Made by a program: the position numbers and the translations under genes. From the NCBI GenBank assembly GCA_963728495.1, contig CAVSKI010000011.1, positions 682,001-746,000 of the forward strand: a stretch of 64,000 nt of DNA, written 5' to 3'. Under the pieces are notes generated by a model, which did not search any database, was not told where the DNA came from, and worked only from the letters and a program-made list of their open reading frames with translations. Below are positions 8,995 to 16,863 of this stretch, piece after piece. Positions within the stretch are counted from its first letter, which is position 1; every line of letters starts with the position of its first letter. The stretch is from JACVRW01 sp963728495 (GTDB lineage: Bacteria; Actinomycetota; Thermoleophilia; Solirubrobacterales; Thermoleophilaceae).

Positions 8995-9948
8995 ATGTTC
9001 GTCGCCCTGGACCTGCCCGACGACGCGCGACGGCAGCTGGCGGGCTGGCGGGACGAGCTCATCGCCGGGCGCCGCGAGCTGCGGCCGGTGGCGGCGGAGG
9101 CCCTGCATGTGACGCTGGTGTTCCTCGGCTGGCAGGACGAGGCCGCGGCGCCTGCCATCTCGGAGGCGGCCTTCGGCGCGGCCGGTGAGACGGCGGCGCC
9201 GGTCCTCAGCCCCGGCGGTGTGCGTGAGCTTCCGCCTCGCAACCCACGCCTCTTCGCCTTGGACCTCGTGGACGAGGACGGCCGCGCCGGCGCCGTGGCG
9301 GCCGCGGTCTCCGGGGCGCTCGAGGCCGGGCGTTGGTATCGCCCCGAGAAGCGTCCCTTCTGGCCCCACCTCACGCTCGCGCGCGTGAAGAAGGGGGAGC
9401 GGCGCGTACCCGCGCTGACCGGCCCGCCGGCGCCCGGCGATCCCTTTCCTGCCGGGCAGCTGACGCTCTACCGCTCGACCCTCCGGCCCCAGGGCGCGCT
9501 CTACGAGCCATTGGGCCGGGCCACGCTCCCGTACCCTCGAATCGTGAGCTACGCGAAGGACCCGCGCGTCGACGCCTACATCGATCCGTTGCCCGAGTGG
9601 CAACAGCTGATATGCCGCCGCGTGCGCGACCTCATCCACGCCGCCGATCCCGAGGTCGAGGAGACCATCAAGCGCCGGGTTCAGCCCTACTTCGTGCTCG
9701 AGGGCAACGTCTGCGCGCTGCTGGCCACCAAGGACCACGTGAATGTCTTTCTCTACGACGGGGCGATCGTCCCCGATCCCGAGGGCATCATCACCGCCGG
9801 CCACGACAACAAGACGGGGCGGACGATTGCCATCTACGAGGGGGAGCCGATCAACGAGCCCGCGCTCGTGGAGATGTTCCGGCAGATCATCGCCAACAAC
9901 CGGGCGGGCGGCTGGCGCAAGATCAAGGCCGCCCGGGGCGAGGCCTGA
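8995..9948 (+). CDS. thpR: Fused RNA 2',3'-cyclic phosphodiesterase (ThpR) and DUF1801 domain
   Basis: One 317-residue frame with two unrelated modules. Residues ~1-180 are a 2H phosphoesterase of the LigT/ThpR family, beginning MFVALDLPDD and carrying both HxT motifs, HVTLVFLG and HLTLARVKK. Residues ~184-317 match the DUF1801 (YdhG-like) fold, beginning SYAKDPRVDAYID, with KDHVNVFLYDG and NNRAGGWRKIKAA. No stop separates them; a GTG near 9544 at the junction could give an internal start for a free DUF1801 protein. ATG 8995 follows cinA by 17 bp and the stop precedes pyrD by 2 bp, so the three look co-transcribed. Confidence 0.85.
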   Translation: MFVALDLPDDARRQLAGWRDELIAGRRELRPVAAEALHVTLVFLGWQDEAAAPAISEAAFGAAGETAAPVLSPGGVRELPPRNPRLFALDLVDEDGRAGAVAAAVSGALEAGRWYRPEKRPFWPHLTLARVKKGERRVPALTGPPAPGDPFPAGQLTLYRSTLRPQGALYEPLGRATLPYPRIVSYAKDPRVDAYIDPLPEWQQLICRRVRDLIHAADPEVEETIKRRVQPYFVLEGNVCALLATKDHVNVFLYDGAIVPDPEGIITAGHDNKTGRTIAIYEGEPINEPALVEMFRQIIANNRAGGWRKIKAARGEA

Positions 9949-9950
9949 GC

Positions 9951-11054
9951 TTGTACGAGACGCTGGTCCGGCCGCTGCTCTTTCGCCTCGATCCCGAGCG
10001 CGCGCACAACCTGGCGCTGCGTTCCTGCGAGCTCGCCGGGCGATTCGAGGTCGGCCGCCGCGCCGCTCGGCACGCCTTCGGCTTTCGCGATGAGCGCCTG
10101 CGCGTGTCGTGCGGGGGCCTGAGTTTCGACAATCCAATCGGCCTGGCCGCGGGCTTCGACAAGAACGGCCGCGCACCCGCTCTGCTGGGCACGCTCGGCT
10201 TCGGACACGTCGAGATCGGCTCGGTGTCCGGCTATCCATCGAACGGCAACCCGCGGCCGCGGCTGTTCCGCCTGCCCGAGGACGAAGCCATCGTGGTGAG
10301 CTACGGGGTGCCCAACGACGGCGCCGAGGTGATCAGCCGCCGGCTCGATGGGGACCGGCCGCCCGCACGCCTCGGGGTCAACCTGGTCAAGACCAACGAT
10401 CCGGCTCGTCCGGCCGTGGAGCCCGACGTCTACGAGGACTACGCGCGTTCCTTCGAGCTGCTGCAGGAAAGCGCCGACTACATCGCGCTCAACATGAGCT
10501 GTCCCAACTCGCCCGGCGACCGCGACTTCTTCGATCAGCTGCCGCGCTTCGACGGCCTGCTCCGCCGCCTGGCCGAGCAGTCGCCCCGCGTACCCGTGTT
10601 CCTCAAGCTCAAGCCCACCCGCGACGAGGGCGTTCTGCGAGAGATCGTCGCGATCGCCGACGCCTACCCCTTCGTCGCCGGCTTCTCGATCAACCTGCCC
10701 GCGGGCAAGCCCGCCGATCTGCGCCTGAGCGCATCGCCTGAGCGCCTCGAGGGAATGCCCGGAGCGGTCGGAGGCCGCCCGGTGGAGGAGCTGATCAACG
10801 ACATCCTGGCCCGTCTGTACGGGATCATCGGCCCCGACAGCCGCTACGGCCTGATGGCGGCAGGCGGAGTGTTCACCGCGGCCGACGCGCTGCGCAAGCT
10901 CCGGCTGGGCGCCTCCTTGGTCCAGGTCTACAGCGGGCTCGTCTACCGCGGGCCGAGCATGGTCCGGGAGATCCTGGCCGGCATCGCGGCGACGCTCGAG
11001 CGCGACGGCTTTGCCGGCGTGACCGAGGCGGTGGGGGTGGACGCACGCGGGTGA
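9951..11054 (+). CDS. pyrD: PyrD-like flavoprotein (class-2-type dihydroorotate dehydrogenase family)
   Basis: A 367-residue FMN barrel. The N-terminal helices (YETLVRPLLFRLDPERAHN) match the quinone-binding, membrane-associated extension of class 2 enzymes. GLAAGFDKNG keeps the FMN/substrate Lys, and GDRDFFD, FLKLKPTRDEG and LMAAGGVFTAADA are recognisable. Two active-site features differ. The catalytic segment reads NMSCPNSPG, with Cys where class 2 has Ser, and the substrate loop reads SYGVPNDGA instead of the usual MGFNNDGA. TTG 9951 is the only start that keeps the full helix; it lies 2 bp after thpR. Function in pyrimidine synthesis is likely but not certain. Confidence 0.8.
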   Translation: MYETLVRPLLFRLDPERAHNLALRSCELAGRFEVGRRAARHAFGFRDERLRVSCGGLSFDNPIGLAAGFDKNGRAPALLGTLGFGHVEIGSVSGYPSNGNPRPRLFRLPEDEAIVVSYGVPNDGAEVISRRLDGDRPPARLGVNLVKTNDPARPAVEPDVYEDYARSFELLQESADYIALNMSCPNSPGDRDFFDQLPRFDGLLRRLAEQSPRVPVFLKLKPTRDEGVLREIVAIADAYPFVAGFSINLPAGKPADLRLSASPERLEGMPGAVGGRPVEELINDILARLYGIIGPDSRYGLMAAGGVFTAADALRKLRLGASLVQVYSGLVYRGPSMVREILAGIAATLERDGFAGVTEAVGVDARG

Positions 11055-11776
11055 TCCACCGCGCGGCGAGAATAGGCTTCTCCCGCTCTGCCGAGGCCTA
11101 CGAGCGCGCCCGCCCCGGTTACCCGGCCAAGGCCGTCGACCATCTCGCGTCGCGCCTGCGCGCCGGCGCCCGCGTGCTGGACCTCGCCGCCGGCACCGGA
11201 AAGCTCACGCGCCCGCTGATGGCCGCCGGCCTGGACGTGATCGCGGTGGAGCCCGTGTCCGAGATGCGCGCCGCTCTGCCGGCCTCCGTCGAGGCCCGCG
11301 AGGGAACGGCCGAGGCCATCCCACTCGCCGACTCCTGCGTGGACGCGGTCACGGTGGGACAGGCATTCCACTGGTTCGCCGATCAGGCCGCCTTACACGA
11401 GATCCATCGCGTCCTGCGGCGCCGTGGCACCCTTGCCCTGTTCTGGAACCGGCGGGTCGAGGAGGACCCCGTCAACCGGCGCATCAGCGAGCTGCTCGCG
11501 CCCTACCAAGCCGGCGCGCCAACCCATCGCTTCGACAGCTGGCGCTCGGCCTTCGAGCCGGCCGCGCTGTTCGGGCCGCTCGACGAGCGCGTATTCGAAA
11601 ACCGGCAGATCCTCGACGCCGACGGCTTCGAGGAGCGCATCGGCTCGGTCAGCTTCATCGCCGCCCTCGACGAGCCCGAGCATTCGCGAGTGCTCGACCA
11701 AGCCCGCTCGCTGGCGGGCGGCGCCACCGCGGTGGTCCCCTACCGCTGTGAGGTGCAGATGTGCCGGGCCCGCTGA
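11051..11776 (+). CDS. Class I SAM-dependent methyltransferase
   Basis: A 241-residue protein with the Rossmann SAM-binding motif VLDLAAGTGKLTRPL near residue 40, an acidic VEPVSEM loop, and the post-motif VTVGQAFHWFA often seen in Methyltransf_11 proteins of the trans-aconitate/SmtA-like group. GTG 11051 overlaps the pyrD stop by 4 nt (GTGA), implying coupled translation. A strong inverted repeat follows the stop at 11784. The acceptor substrate cannot be inferred. Confidence 0.85.
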   Translation: MIHRAARIGFSRSAEAYERARPGYPAKAVDHLASRLRAGARVLDLAAGTGKLTRPLMAAGLDVIAVEPVSEMRAALPASVEAREGTAEAIPLADSCVDAVTVGQAFHWFADQAALHEIHRVLRRRGTLALFWNRRVEEDPVNRRISELLAPYQAGAPTHRFDSWRSAFEPAALFGPLDERVFENRQILDADGFEERIGSVSFIAALDEPEHSRVLDQARSLAGGATAVVPYRCEVQMCRAR

Positions 11777-11783
11777 GGGCCGC

Positions 11784-11805
11784 TCCGTGACCAACGTCAC
11801 GGAGA
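11784..11805. terminator. Perfect 9-bp inverted repeat, terminator or operator
   Basis: CTCCGTGAC, loop CAAC, GTCACGGAG: a perfect 9-bp stem with a 4-nt loop just after the methyltransferase stop. No T-tract follows. It covers the -35 position of the next gene (its -10 is at 11823), so it could equally be a repressor operator for the SnoaL-like gene. Confidence 0.5.
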
Positions 11806-11822
11806 CTCCTGTCCCGCGTTCC

Positions 11823-11828
11823 TAGCTT
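11823..11828 (+). promoter_or_regulatory. Candidate -10 box, leaderless start of SnoaL-like gene
   Basis: TAGCTT, then 7 nt, then ATG 11836. The 22-bp dyad at 11784-11805 lies directly upstream. Confidence 0.5.
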
Positions 11829-11835
11829 CTCGCTC

Positions 11836-12387
11836 ATGTCCAACCCAACCGCGCCGCTCGTCGCCGCCGACGCCAAGGCGCTCGCCATCCAGACCCTTGA
11901 AGCCATGACCTCGGGCAGCCGTGCCGACTTCGACGAAGTCTGCCACCCGGATTTCTTCAATCACGAGCAGTTCGACGAGCCTCCCGCCGCTCGCGGCCGC
12001 GGGCCCGCCACCGCTCATGCCACCGCGCTGTGGCTGCGTGACGCGTTCGCCGACCTGCGCTGGGAGGTGCACGAGGTCATAGCCGAGGGCGATCTCGTGG
12101 TGATCCACTGCACCATGTCCGGCCGGCACGTGAATCCGTTCGTCGCCTACAGCCGCGACGGCTCGGTCGACGAGGCCTTTCCGCCAACCGGCGAGCGCTT
12201 CGCGACCACGCAGACCCATTGGCTGCGCATCGCCGATGGGAAGGCCATCGAGCACTGGGCCAACCGCGACGACCTGGGAACGGCCAAGCAGCTCGGCTGG
12301 GTGCCGCCCACTCCGCGCTATCTGCTTCGCATGGCGCTGGCCAAGCGCCGGGCCCGGCGGGTCACTCCACCGGCGTCAGCTCGATGA
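11836..12387 (+). CDS. SnoaL-like (NTF2 fold) ester-cyclase family protein
   Basis: A 183-residue protein of the SnoaL-like polyketide-cyclase/NTF2 superfamily. Typical features are an opening helix, HPDFFNHEQF, a WEVHEVIAEGDLVVIHCTMSG strand pair and the HWLRIADGKAIEHWANRDDLG ending. Such proteins are cone-shaped hydrolases, cyclases or isomerases, and many are annotated only as ester cyclase. Its 3' end overlaps the convergent nitroreductase-type gene by 26 bp. No pathway genes lie nearby, so the substrate is unknown. Confidence 0.78.
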   Translation: MSNPTAPLVAADAKALAIQTLEAMTSGSRADFDEVCHPDFFNHEQFDEPPAARGRGPATAHATALWLRDAFADLRWEVHEVIAEGDLVVIHCTMSGRHVNPFVAYSRDGSVDEAFPPTGERFATTQTHWLRIADGKAIEHWANRDDLGTAKQLGWVPPTPRYLLRMALAKRRARRVTPPASAR

Positions 12388-12859
12388 CCGGGATGCGCCG
12401 GTGTGAGGCGCGCTTGCGGTACTGCTTCCACCCGGGGTAGATCTCGATGCCGCGCTCGTAATAACGCTCGCGCTCCTCACCCTCGAGCTCGCGCGCGGTC
12501 ACCTGGCGCTCGACGCCCTCGAAGCTGATCGTCGCTCCCGGGTGGGCGCGCAGGTTGTAGTACCAGGCAGGGTTGCGGTACTGCCCGTAGTTGGACGCGA
12601 TCACCACCAGCCGGTCGCCATCCGGGATCGCCACGAGTGGCAGGGTGCGGCGCCGGCCGCTCTTCGCGCCGGTCGTGGTGACCATCACGATCGGAAGACC
12701 GGCGATCCACGAGACGAAGGTCGCGCGCCCGCGCGTGAGCCGGAGCACCGCGCGGTCGATGTGGTGCAGCGTGCGGGCGTAGAACCAGGCGAGCGGCGGC
12801 CAGCCGGCGGAGACGCGAATGAATCGCCGGAAGGGGTTGGCCTGTAGCAAGGCGTACAT
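12362..12859 (-). CDS. F420-dependent deazaflavin nitroreductase-type oxidoreductase
   Basis: A 165-residue protein of the Ddn/FDOR split-barrel family. Diagnostic segments are MVTTTGAKSGRRRTLPLVAI (cofactor phosphate loop), VIASNYGQYRNPAWYYNLRAHP and the basic C-terminus GWKQYRKRASHRRIPVIELTP. Relatives in mycobacteria reduce quinones or nitroimidazoles with F420H2 and can be membrane-associated. ATG 12859 is supported by the upstream TAGTGT hexamer; an in-frame GTG at 12871 is an alternative. The gene is divergent from a VOC gene with only 21 bp between starts. Confidence 0.85.
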   Translation of the reverse strand: MYALLQANPFRRFIRVSAGWPPLAWFYARTLHHIDRAVLRLTRGRATFVSWIAGLPIVMVTTTGAKSGRRRTLPLVAIPDGDRLVVIASNYGQYRNPAWYYNLRAHPGATISFEGVERQVTARELEGEERERYYERGIEIYPGWKQYRKRASHRRIPVIELTPVE

Positions 12860-12867
12860 CGGGCCTG

Positions 12868-12873
12868 ACACTA
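12868..12873 (-). promoter_or_regulatory. Candidate -10 box, nitroreductase-type gene
   Basis: Minus-strand TAGTGT, then 8 nt, then ATG 12859. It overlaps the opposing box at 12869-12874. Confidence 0.45.
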
Positions 12874-12874
12874 T
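12869..12874 (+). promoter_or_regulatory. Candidate -10 box, VOC gene
   Basis: CACTAT, then 6 nt, then ATG 12881. A weaker match to TANNNT (T1 replaced by C). Confidence 0.3.
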
Positions 12875-12880
12875 GCGGCA

Positions 12881-13303
12881 ATGGAGCAGCGTGTAAGTGT
12901 CATCACCCTCGGAGTCGGCGATCTGGAGCGATCGCGAGGCTTCTACGAAGCGCTGGGCTGGGTAACGAGAGCGGCCCCGGACGCCGATGTCGTCTTCTTC
13001 GGTGCCGGCGGCATGGTCGTCGCGCTCTGGGACCGGGCCCGGCTCGCCGACGACAGCGGCGTGGAGGACGGCGGCGGCTGGGGCGGAGTGACCCTCTCCC
13101 ACAACGTCCGCTCGCCTGCCGAGGTCGACTCCGTCGCCGAGCAGGCCCGCTCGGCGGGCGCGAAGATCGTGCGCGAGCCGGGGGAGACGTTCTGGGGCGG
13201 CTATTCGGCGGCGATGGTCGACCCCGACGGCCATCCCTGGGAGATCGCGCACAACCCGCGCTGGACGCTGCGCGACGACGGCTCGGTCGAGCTGCCGGCC
13301 TGA
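12881..13303 (+). CDS. VOC family protein
   Basis: A 140-residue glyoxalase-fold protein: VSVITLGVGDLERSRGFYEALGW in the first module, and a second module ending YSAAMVDPDGHPWEIAHNPRW. This PDGxxWEIAHNP signature marks the uncharacterised YcgJ-type VOC group rather than glyoxalase I. The metal-binding Glu is present in WEIA. It lies between a divergent F420-type enzyme and recA, and no functional link is obvious. Confidence 0.82.
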   Translation: MEQRVSVITLGVGDLERSRGFYEALGWVTRAAPDADVVFFGAGGMVVALWDRARLADDSGVEDGGGWGGVTLSHNVRSPAEVDSVAEQARSAGAKIVREPGETFWGGYSAAMVDPDGHPWEIAHNPRWTLRDDGSVELPA

Positions 13304-13314
13304 TCCAGAGGGGG

Positions 13315-13328
13315 CGAACGTCTGTCCG
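13315..13328 (+). promoter_or_regulatory. Candidate LexA (SOS) box upstream of recA
   Basis: CGAACgtctGTCCG matches the actinobacterial/Gram-positive SOS consensus CGAACnnnnGTTCG in nine of ten fixed positions. It sits 47 bp before the recA ATG, overlapping the probable promoter. Confidence 0.65.
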
Positions 13329-13375
13329 ATCGCGCTCCTACCTTATGGATCCAAGACTTTCGAGAGGACGGACCT

Positions 13376-14491
13376 ATGGACAAGGAGCAGCAGAAGGCGG
13401 CTCAGGCGCGTGAGTCCGCGCTGAACAACGCCCTCGGGCAGATCGAGCGCCAATTCGGCGCCGGCTCGATAATGAAGCTGGGGGATGAGGCCGCCGCGGT
13501 GCGCGTCCAGGCGGTCCCTACGGGCGCGCTGTCGCTCGACCTGGCGCTCGGTGTGGGCGGGCTGCCGCGCGGGCGCATAGTCGAGGTGTTCGGCCCCGAG
13601 TCGTCCGGAAAGACGACGCTGATGTACCACGTGCTGGCGAACGCCCAGCAGATGGGCGGGATCTGCGCGTTCATCGACGCCGAGCACGCCATGGACCCGG
13701 CGTACGCCAAGCGCATCGGCGTGGACGTCGACGAGTTGCTGGTCTCCCAGCCCGACCACGGCGAGCAGGCGCTGGAGATCGCCGACCTGCTGATCCGCTC
13801 TGGCGCCGTCGACGTGGTGGCGATCGACTCGGTCGCCGCCCTCACGCCCAAGGCCGAGCTCGAGGGCGCGATGGGCGACCAGACGGTTGGGCTCCAGGCG
13901 CGGATGATGTCGCAGGCGATGCGCAAGCTGGCCGGCAACCTCAACCGCGCCAACACCCTCTGCGTCTTCACCAACCAGATCCGCGAGAAGGTGGGCGTGA
14001 TGTTCGGCTCGCCGGAGACCCAGCCCGGCGGGCGCGCGCTCAAGTTCTATTCCTCGCAGCGGCTCGACATCCGCCGCATCGAGACCCTCAAGGAGGGCAC
14101 CGAGGCGGTCGGCAACCGGGTCAGGGTCAAGGTGGTCAAGAACAAGGTGGCCGCACCCTTCCGCCAGGCCGAGTTCGACATCGAGTACGGCGCCGGCATC
14201 TCGAGCCAGGGCTGCATCCTCGATCTGGGGATCGAGCACAACATCGTGCAGAAGTCGGGTTCGTTCTTCTCCTACGGGGATGAGCGGCTGGGCCAAGGGC
14301 GCAACAACGTCAAGGGCTACCTTCGCGAGCACCCGGAGATGACCGCCGAGATCGAGCGCAAGATCTACGAGGCGCTCGGCGTGGAGCCGGCGGGGGCCGC
14401 ACTGGCCGCCGTGCCGGCGGTCGATGGTGCCGAGGGCGAGCCGCCGCCGGTGTCCGACGCCGCCGAGCCACCGGAGGAGCAGGCCGCTTAG
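13376..14491 (+). CDS. recA: Recombinase RecA
   Basis: A 371-residue RecA, the ATP-dependent strand-exchange protein and SOS co-protease. Walker A GPESSGKTTL lies near residue 72, Walker B VDVVAIDSVAAL, loop L1 AMGDQTVGLQARMMSQAMRK, and loop L2 FTNQIREKVGVMFGSPETQP with the conserved GGRALKFY. The C-terminal tail is extended and acidic/Pro-Ala rich (residues ~335-371). A good agaggacgg ribosome site precedes ATG 13376. A LexA-type box at 13315 points to DNA-damage control. recX follows after 9 bp. Confidence 0.99.
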   Translation: MDKEQQKAAQARESALNNALGQIERQFGAGSIMKLGDEAAAVRVQAVPTGALSLDLALGVGGLPRGRIVEVFGPESSGKTTLMYHVLANAQQMGGICAFIDAEHAMDPAYAKRIGVDVDELLVSQPDHGEQALEIADLLIRSGAVDVVAIDSVAALTPKAELEGAMGDQTVGLQARMMSQAMRKLAGNLNRANTLCVFTNQIREKVGVMFGSPETQPGGRALKFYSSQRLDIRRIETLKEGTEAVGNRVRVKVVKNKVAAPFRQAEFDIEYGAGISSQGCILDLGIEHNIVQKSGSFFSYGDERLGQGRNNVKGYLREHPEMTAEIERKIYEALGVEPAGAALAAVPAVDGAEGEPPPVSDAAEPPEEQAA

Positions 14492-14500
14492 GTCGCAGGG

Positions 14501-15049
14501 ATGGCGCAGCACGAGCTTGGGGCGGGCCCGGGCGGCGACGAGGGCGGCGTCTCCCAACGCGAGCACGAGCGAGCCATCGAGCTCGCCTACCGGGCGGTCG
14601 GGTATCGCGAACGCACGATCGCCGAGTTGCGCACCTTTCTCGAGCGAAAGCGCGTGGGTCCGCACGCGATCGACGAAGCCGTTGCCGAGCTCGGCGAGGC
14701 CGGCTTCGTCGACGACGCGCGCTACGCCCGGCGCTTCGCCGAGGACAAGCGCGAGCTCGAGCGCTGGGGATCGGAGCGGATCGCGCGCGATCTCCAGCGG
14801 CGCGGCGTTTCCTCGGACCTGATCGAGGCGGCGCTGGCCGGGCATAGCCGGGAGTCGGAGCTCGCGACCGCCGCGCTGGTTCTGGAAGGGCGCCTGGCCC
14901 CGCCCGGGGATGATCGCGAGCGCGACCGCGCGTGGCGGCTGCTCGTCCGGCGCGGCTACCAGGCGGAGATCGCCTATGAGGCCGTCCGCCGCTACGAGCG
15001 CACGGGGGCAGACGAGGACGAGGGGGGCGGAGGGCGCCGCGCCGCCTGA
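14501..15049 (+). CDS. recX: Regulatory protein RecX
   Basis: A 182-residue RecX, which caps RecA filaments and limits their growth. The three helical repeats are visible: ELAYRAVGYRERTIAELRTFLERK, then VAELGEAGFVDDARYARRFAEDK and GSERIARDLQRRGVSSDLIEAAL, then RLLVRRGYQAEIAYEAVRRY. The first ~20 residues are Gly/Glu rich and not conserved. It is 9 bp from recA on the same strand, the usual actinobacterial arrangement, so it shares recA's damage-induced transcript. Confidence 0.92.
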   Translation: MAQHELGAGPGGDEGGVSQREHERAIELAYRAVGYRERTIAELRTFLERKRVGPHAIDEAVAELGEAGFVDDARYARRFAEDKRELERWGSERIARDLQRRGVSSDLIEAALAGHSRESELATAALVLEGRLAPPGDDRERDRAWRLLVRRGYQAEIAYEAVRRYERTGADEDEGGGGRRAA

Positions 15050-15373
15050 TTCGAAATGCGGCACAAACGTGACCGAAACCTGCCGCCCGCTTGAAGGTGG
15101 CCCGGTGCCCGGTTACCCTCTTGTTAACGCGGTCGCACCGGCCGCCATTGAGACTGAAACACCCAGCAAATCGGCTTCTTTCGCGGACATGACCACACCT
15201 GAACAGCCTGGAGGAACTTCTCGGGACGGTCCATAGCGCTGCATCGCGCGCGCCCGGGCCGGCGCGCGCTCCGCTTGAGGAACTTGTACTGGTGTCTCGT
15301 GGCGCCGAGCCAACCGCTCGGAGATTGACTGACGAGGTCGGCGCGTCGGCGCCGGGACATAGGAGACACCGAA
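15050..15373. other. 324-bp intergenic region between recX and rny
   Basis: No open frame here has coding character. It holds a good sigma-70-type promoter (15091-15119) and a long (~240 nt) untranslated leader before rny ATG 15374. The leader has GC-rich self-complementary stretches (around 15246-15270, cgcgcgcccgggccggcgcgcg). I recognise no known riboswitch. Confidence 0.5.
15091..15119 (+). promoter_or_regulatory. Candidate sigma-70-type promoter for rny
   Basis: TTGAAG and TACCCT are separated by exactly 17 bp. This would leave a 5' leader of about 250 nt on the RNase Y message, a candidate for autoregulation. Confidence 0.45.
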
Positions 15374-16861
15374 ATGGAGATCGTGTTGGCGGCTCTGGTG
15401 GCGGCAGCGGTTGCCGCGGCCGTGGCGCTGCTCGTGCAGCGTCCGCGGGCAGCGGGAATCGCGCCGGCGCCCATCGCCGCACCTGAGCGCCGCGACCCCG
15501 CCAGCGCCCCCGCTCCCGCTCTGCACGGCGACCAGCCGGACGATGAGCTGCCCGCCCGCCGCTCGGAGATCGCGCGTCTCGAGGAGCGGCTGAGCGCAAA
15601 GGAGGAATCGCTCGAGCTCCAGGCGCAGCGGCTGGCCGAGCGCGAGCGCTCGCTGGACGATCGCCAGCGCAACGTCGATCACGGTCGCGAGGAGCTGAAG
15701 AACGCCAAGGCCCTCCACGTGCGCGAGCTCGAGCGCCTGTCCGGTCTCAGCGCCGGGCAGGCCAAGCAGCTGCTGATGCGAGAGCTCGAGGACAGCCTCC
15801 GCCACGACAGCGCTCGCCTGATCCGCCAGGTCGAGGACGAGACCCGCCGCGATGCCGACCGCCGCGCGCGCAGCATTCTGGCCGCGGTCATGCAACGGGT
15901 CGCCTCGAGCCACGCGGTGGAGACGACGGTGTCGGTCGTCGAGCTCAAGTCGGACGAGCTCAAGGGCCGCATCATCGGGCGCGAGGGGCGCAACATCCGC
16001 TCACTCGAGACCCTCACCGGGATCGACTTCATCATCGACGACACGCCGGGCGCCGTGCTGCTGTCCGGATTCGACGGAGTGCGCCGCGAGATCGCCCGGC
16101 TCACCCTCGAAAAGCTCCTTCAGGACGGTCGCATTCACCCGGCCCGAATCGAGGAGGCCTACCACCAGGCCAAGTCGGAGATCGACCAGCACGTGATCGA
16201 GGTGGGCGAACAGGCGGTGTTCGAGGCCAACGTGGGCTCGATCCACCCCGAGCTGGCCAAGCTTCTCGGCAAGCTGCGCTTTCGCACCAGCTACGGCCAG
16301 AACGTGCTGCACCACTCGATCGAGTGTGCCCGGCTGGCGGCGATGCTGGCCTCCGAGCTCGGCGCCGACCCTCGTACCGCGGCCCGCGCGGCCCTGCTGC
16401 ACGACATCGGCAAGGCGGTCTCGCACGAGGTCGAGGGGCCTCACGCGCTGGTGGGCGGCGAGTTCGCGCGCCGCTATAAGGAGACCGAAGGCGTAGCGCA
16501 CGCCATGGAGGCTCACCACAACGAGGTAGAGCCGCAGACGGTGGAGGCCGTGATCGTCCAGGTGGTGGACGCCCTCTCGGGCGCCCGTCCCGGCGCCCGG
16601 GGAGAGTCGCTCGAGCACTACGTCAAGCGGCTCCATGAGCTGGAGTCGATCGCCGGTCGGCACGAAGGGGTGGACAAGGTCTACGCCATGCACGCCGGCC
16701 GCGAGATTCGTGTGATCGTCGAGCCCGGTGCCATCGACGACGACGCCGCGGCGCTGCTATCGAACCAGATCGCCCGAGAGGTGGAGAAGGAGCTGGACTA
16801 CCCCGGTCAGATCAAGGTGACGGTGATCAGGGAGAGCCGGGCCACCGACTACGCGCGCTAG
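15374..16861 (+). CDS. rny: Ribonuclease Y
   Basis: A 495-residue membrane-anchored endoribonuclease that initiates mRNA decay. An N-terminal transmembrane helix spans residues 2-22, followed by a Pro-Ala linker and a long charged coiled coil (~65-170). The KH domain contains GRIIGREGRNIRSLETLTG, and the HD domain has HHSIECARLA and LLHDIGKA with the metal-binding HD pair. The C-terminus ends GQIKVTVIRESRATDYA, as in the family. Gly/Ala richness in the linker is the only oddity. RNase Y is patchy in actinobacteria, so its presence with RNase J helps place the organism. Confidence 0.96.
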   Translation: MEIVLAALVAAAVAAAVALLVQRPRAAGIAPAPIAAPERRDPASAPAPALHGDQPDDELPARRSEIARLEERLSAKEESLELQAQRLAERERSLDDRQRNVDHGREELKNAKALHVRELERLSGLSAGQAKQLLMRELEDSLRHDSARLIRQVEDETRRDADRRARSILAAVMQRVASSHAVETTVSVVELKSDELKGRIIGREGRNIRSLETLTGIDFIIDDTPGAVLLSGFDGVRREIARLTLEKLLQDGRIHPARIEEAYHQAKSEIDQHVIEVGEQAVFEANVGSIHPELAKLLGKLRFRTSYGQNVLHHSIECARLAAMLASELGADPRTAARAALLHDIGKAVSHEVEGPHALVGGEFARRYKETEGVAHAMEAHHNEVEPQTVEAVIVQVVDALSGARPGARGESLEHYVKRLHELESIAGRHEGVDKVYAMHAGREIRVIVEPGAIDDDAAALLSNQIAREVEKELDYPGQIKVTVIRESRATDYAR

Positions 16862-16863
16862 AT

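Noticed and set aside
13343..15064. A 573-residue minus-strand protein opposite recA/recX
   Set aside because: Shadow frame; recA and recX are unambiguous on the plus strand.
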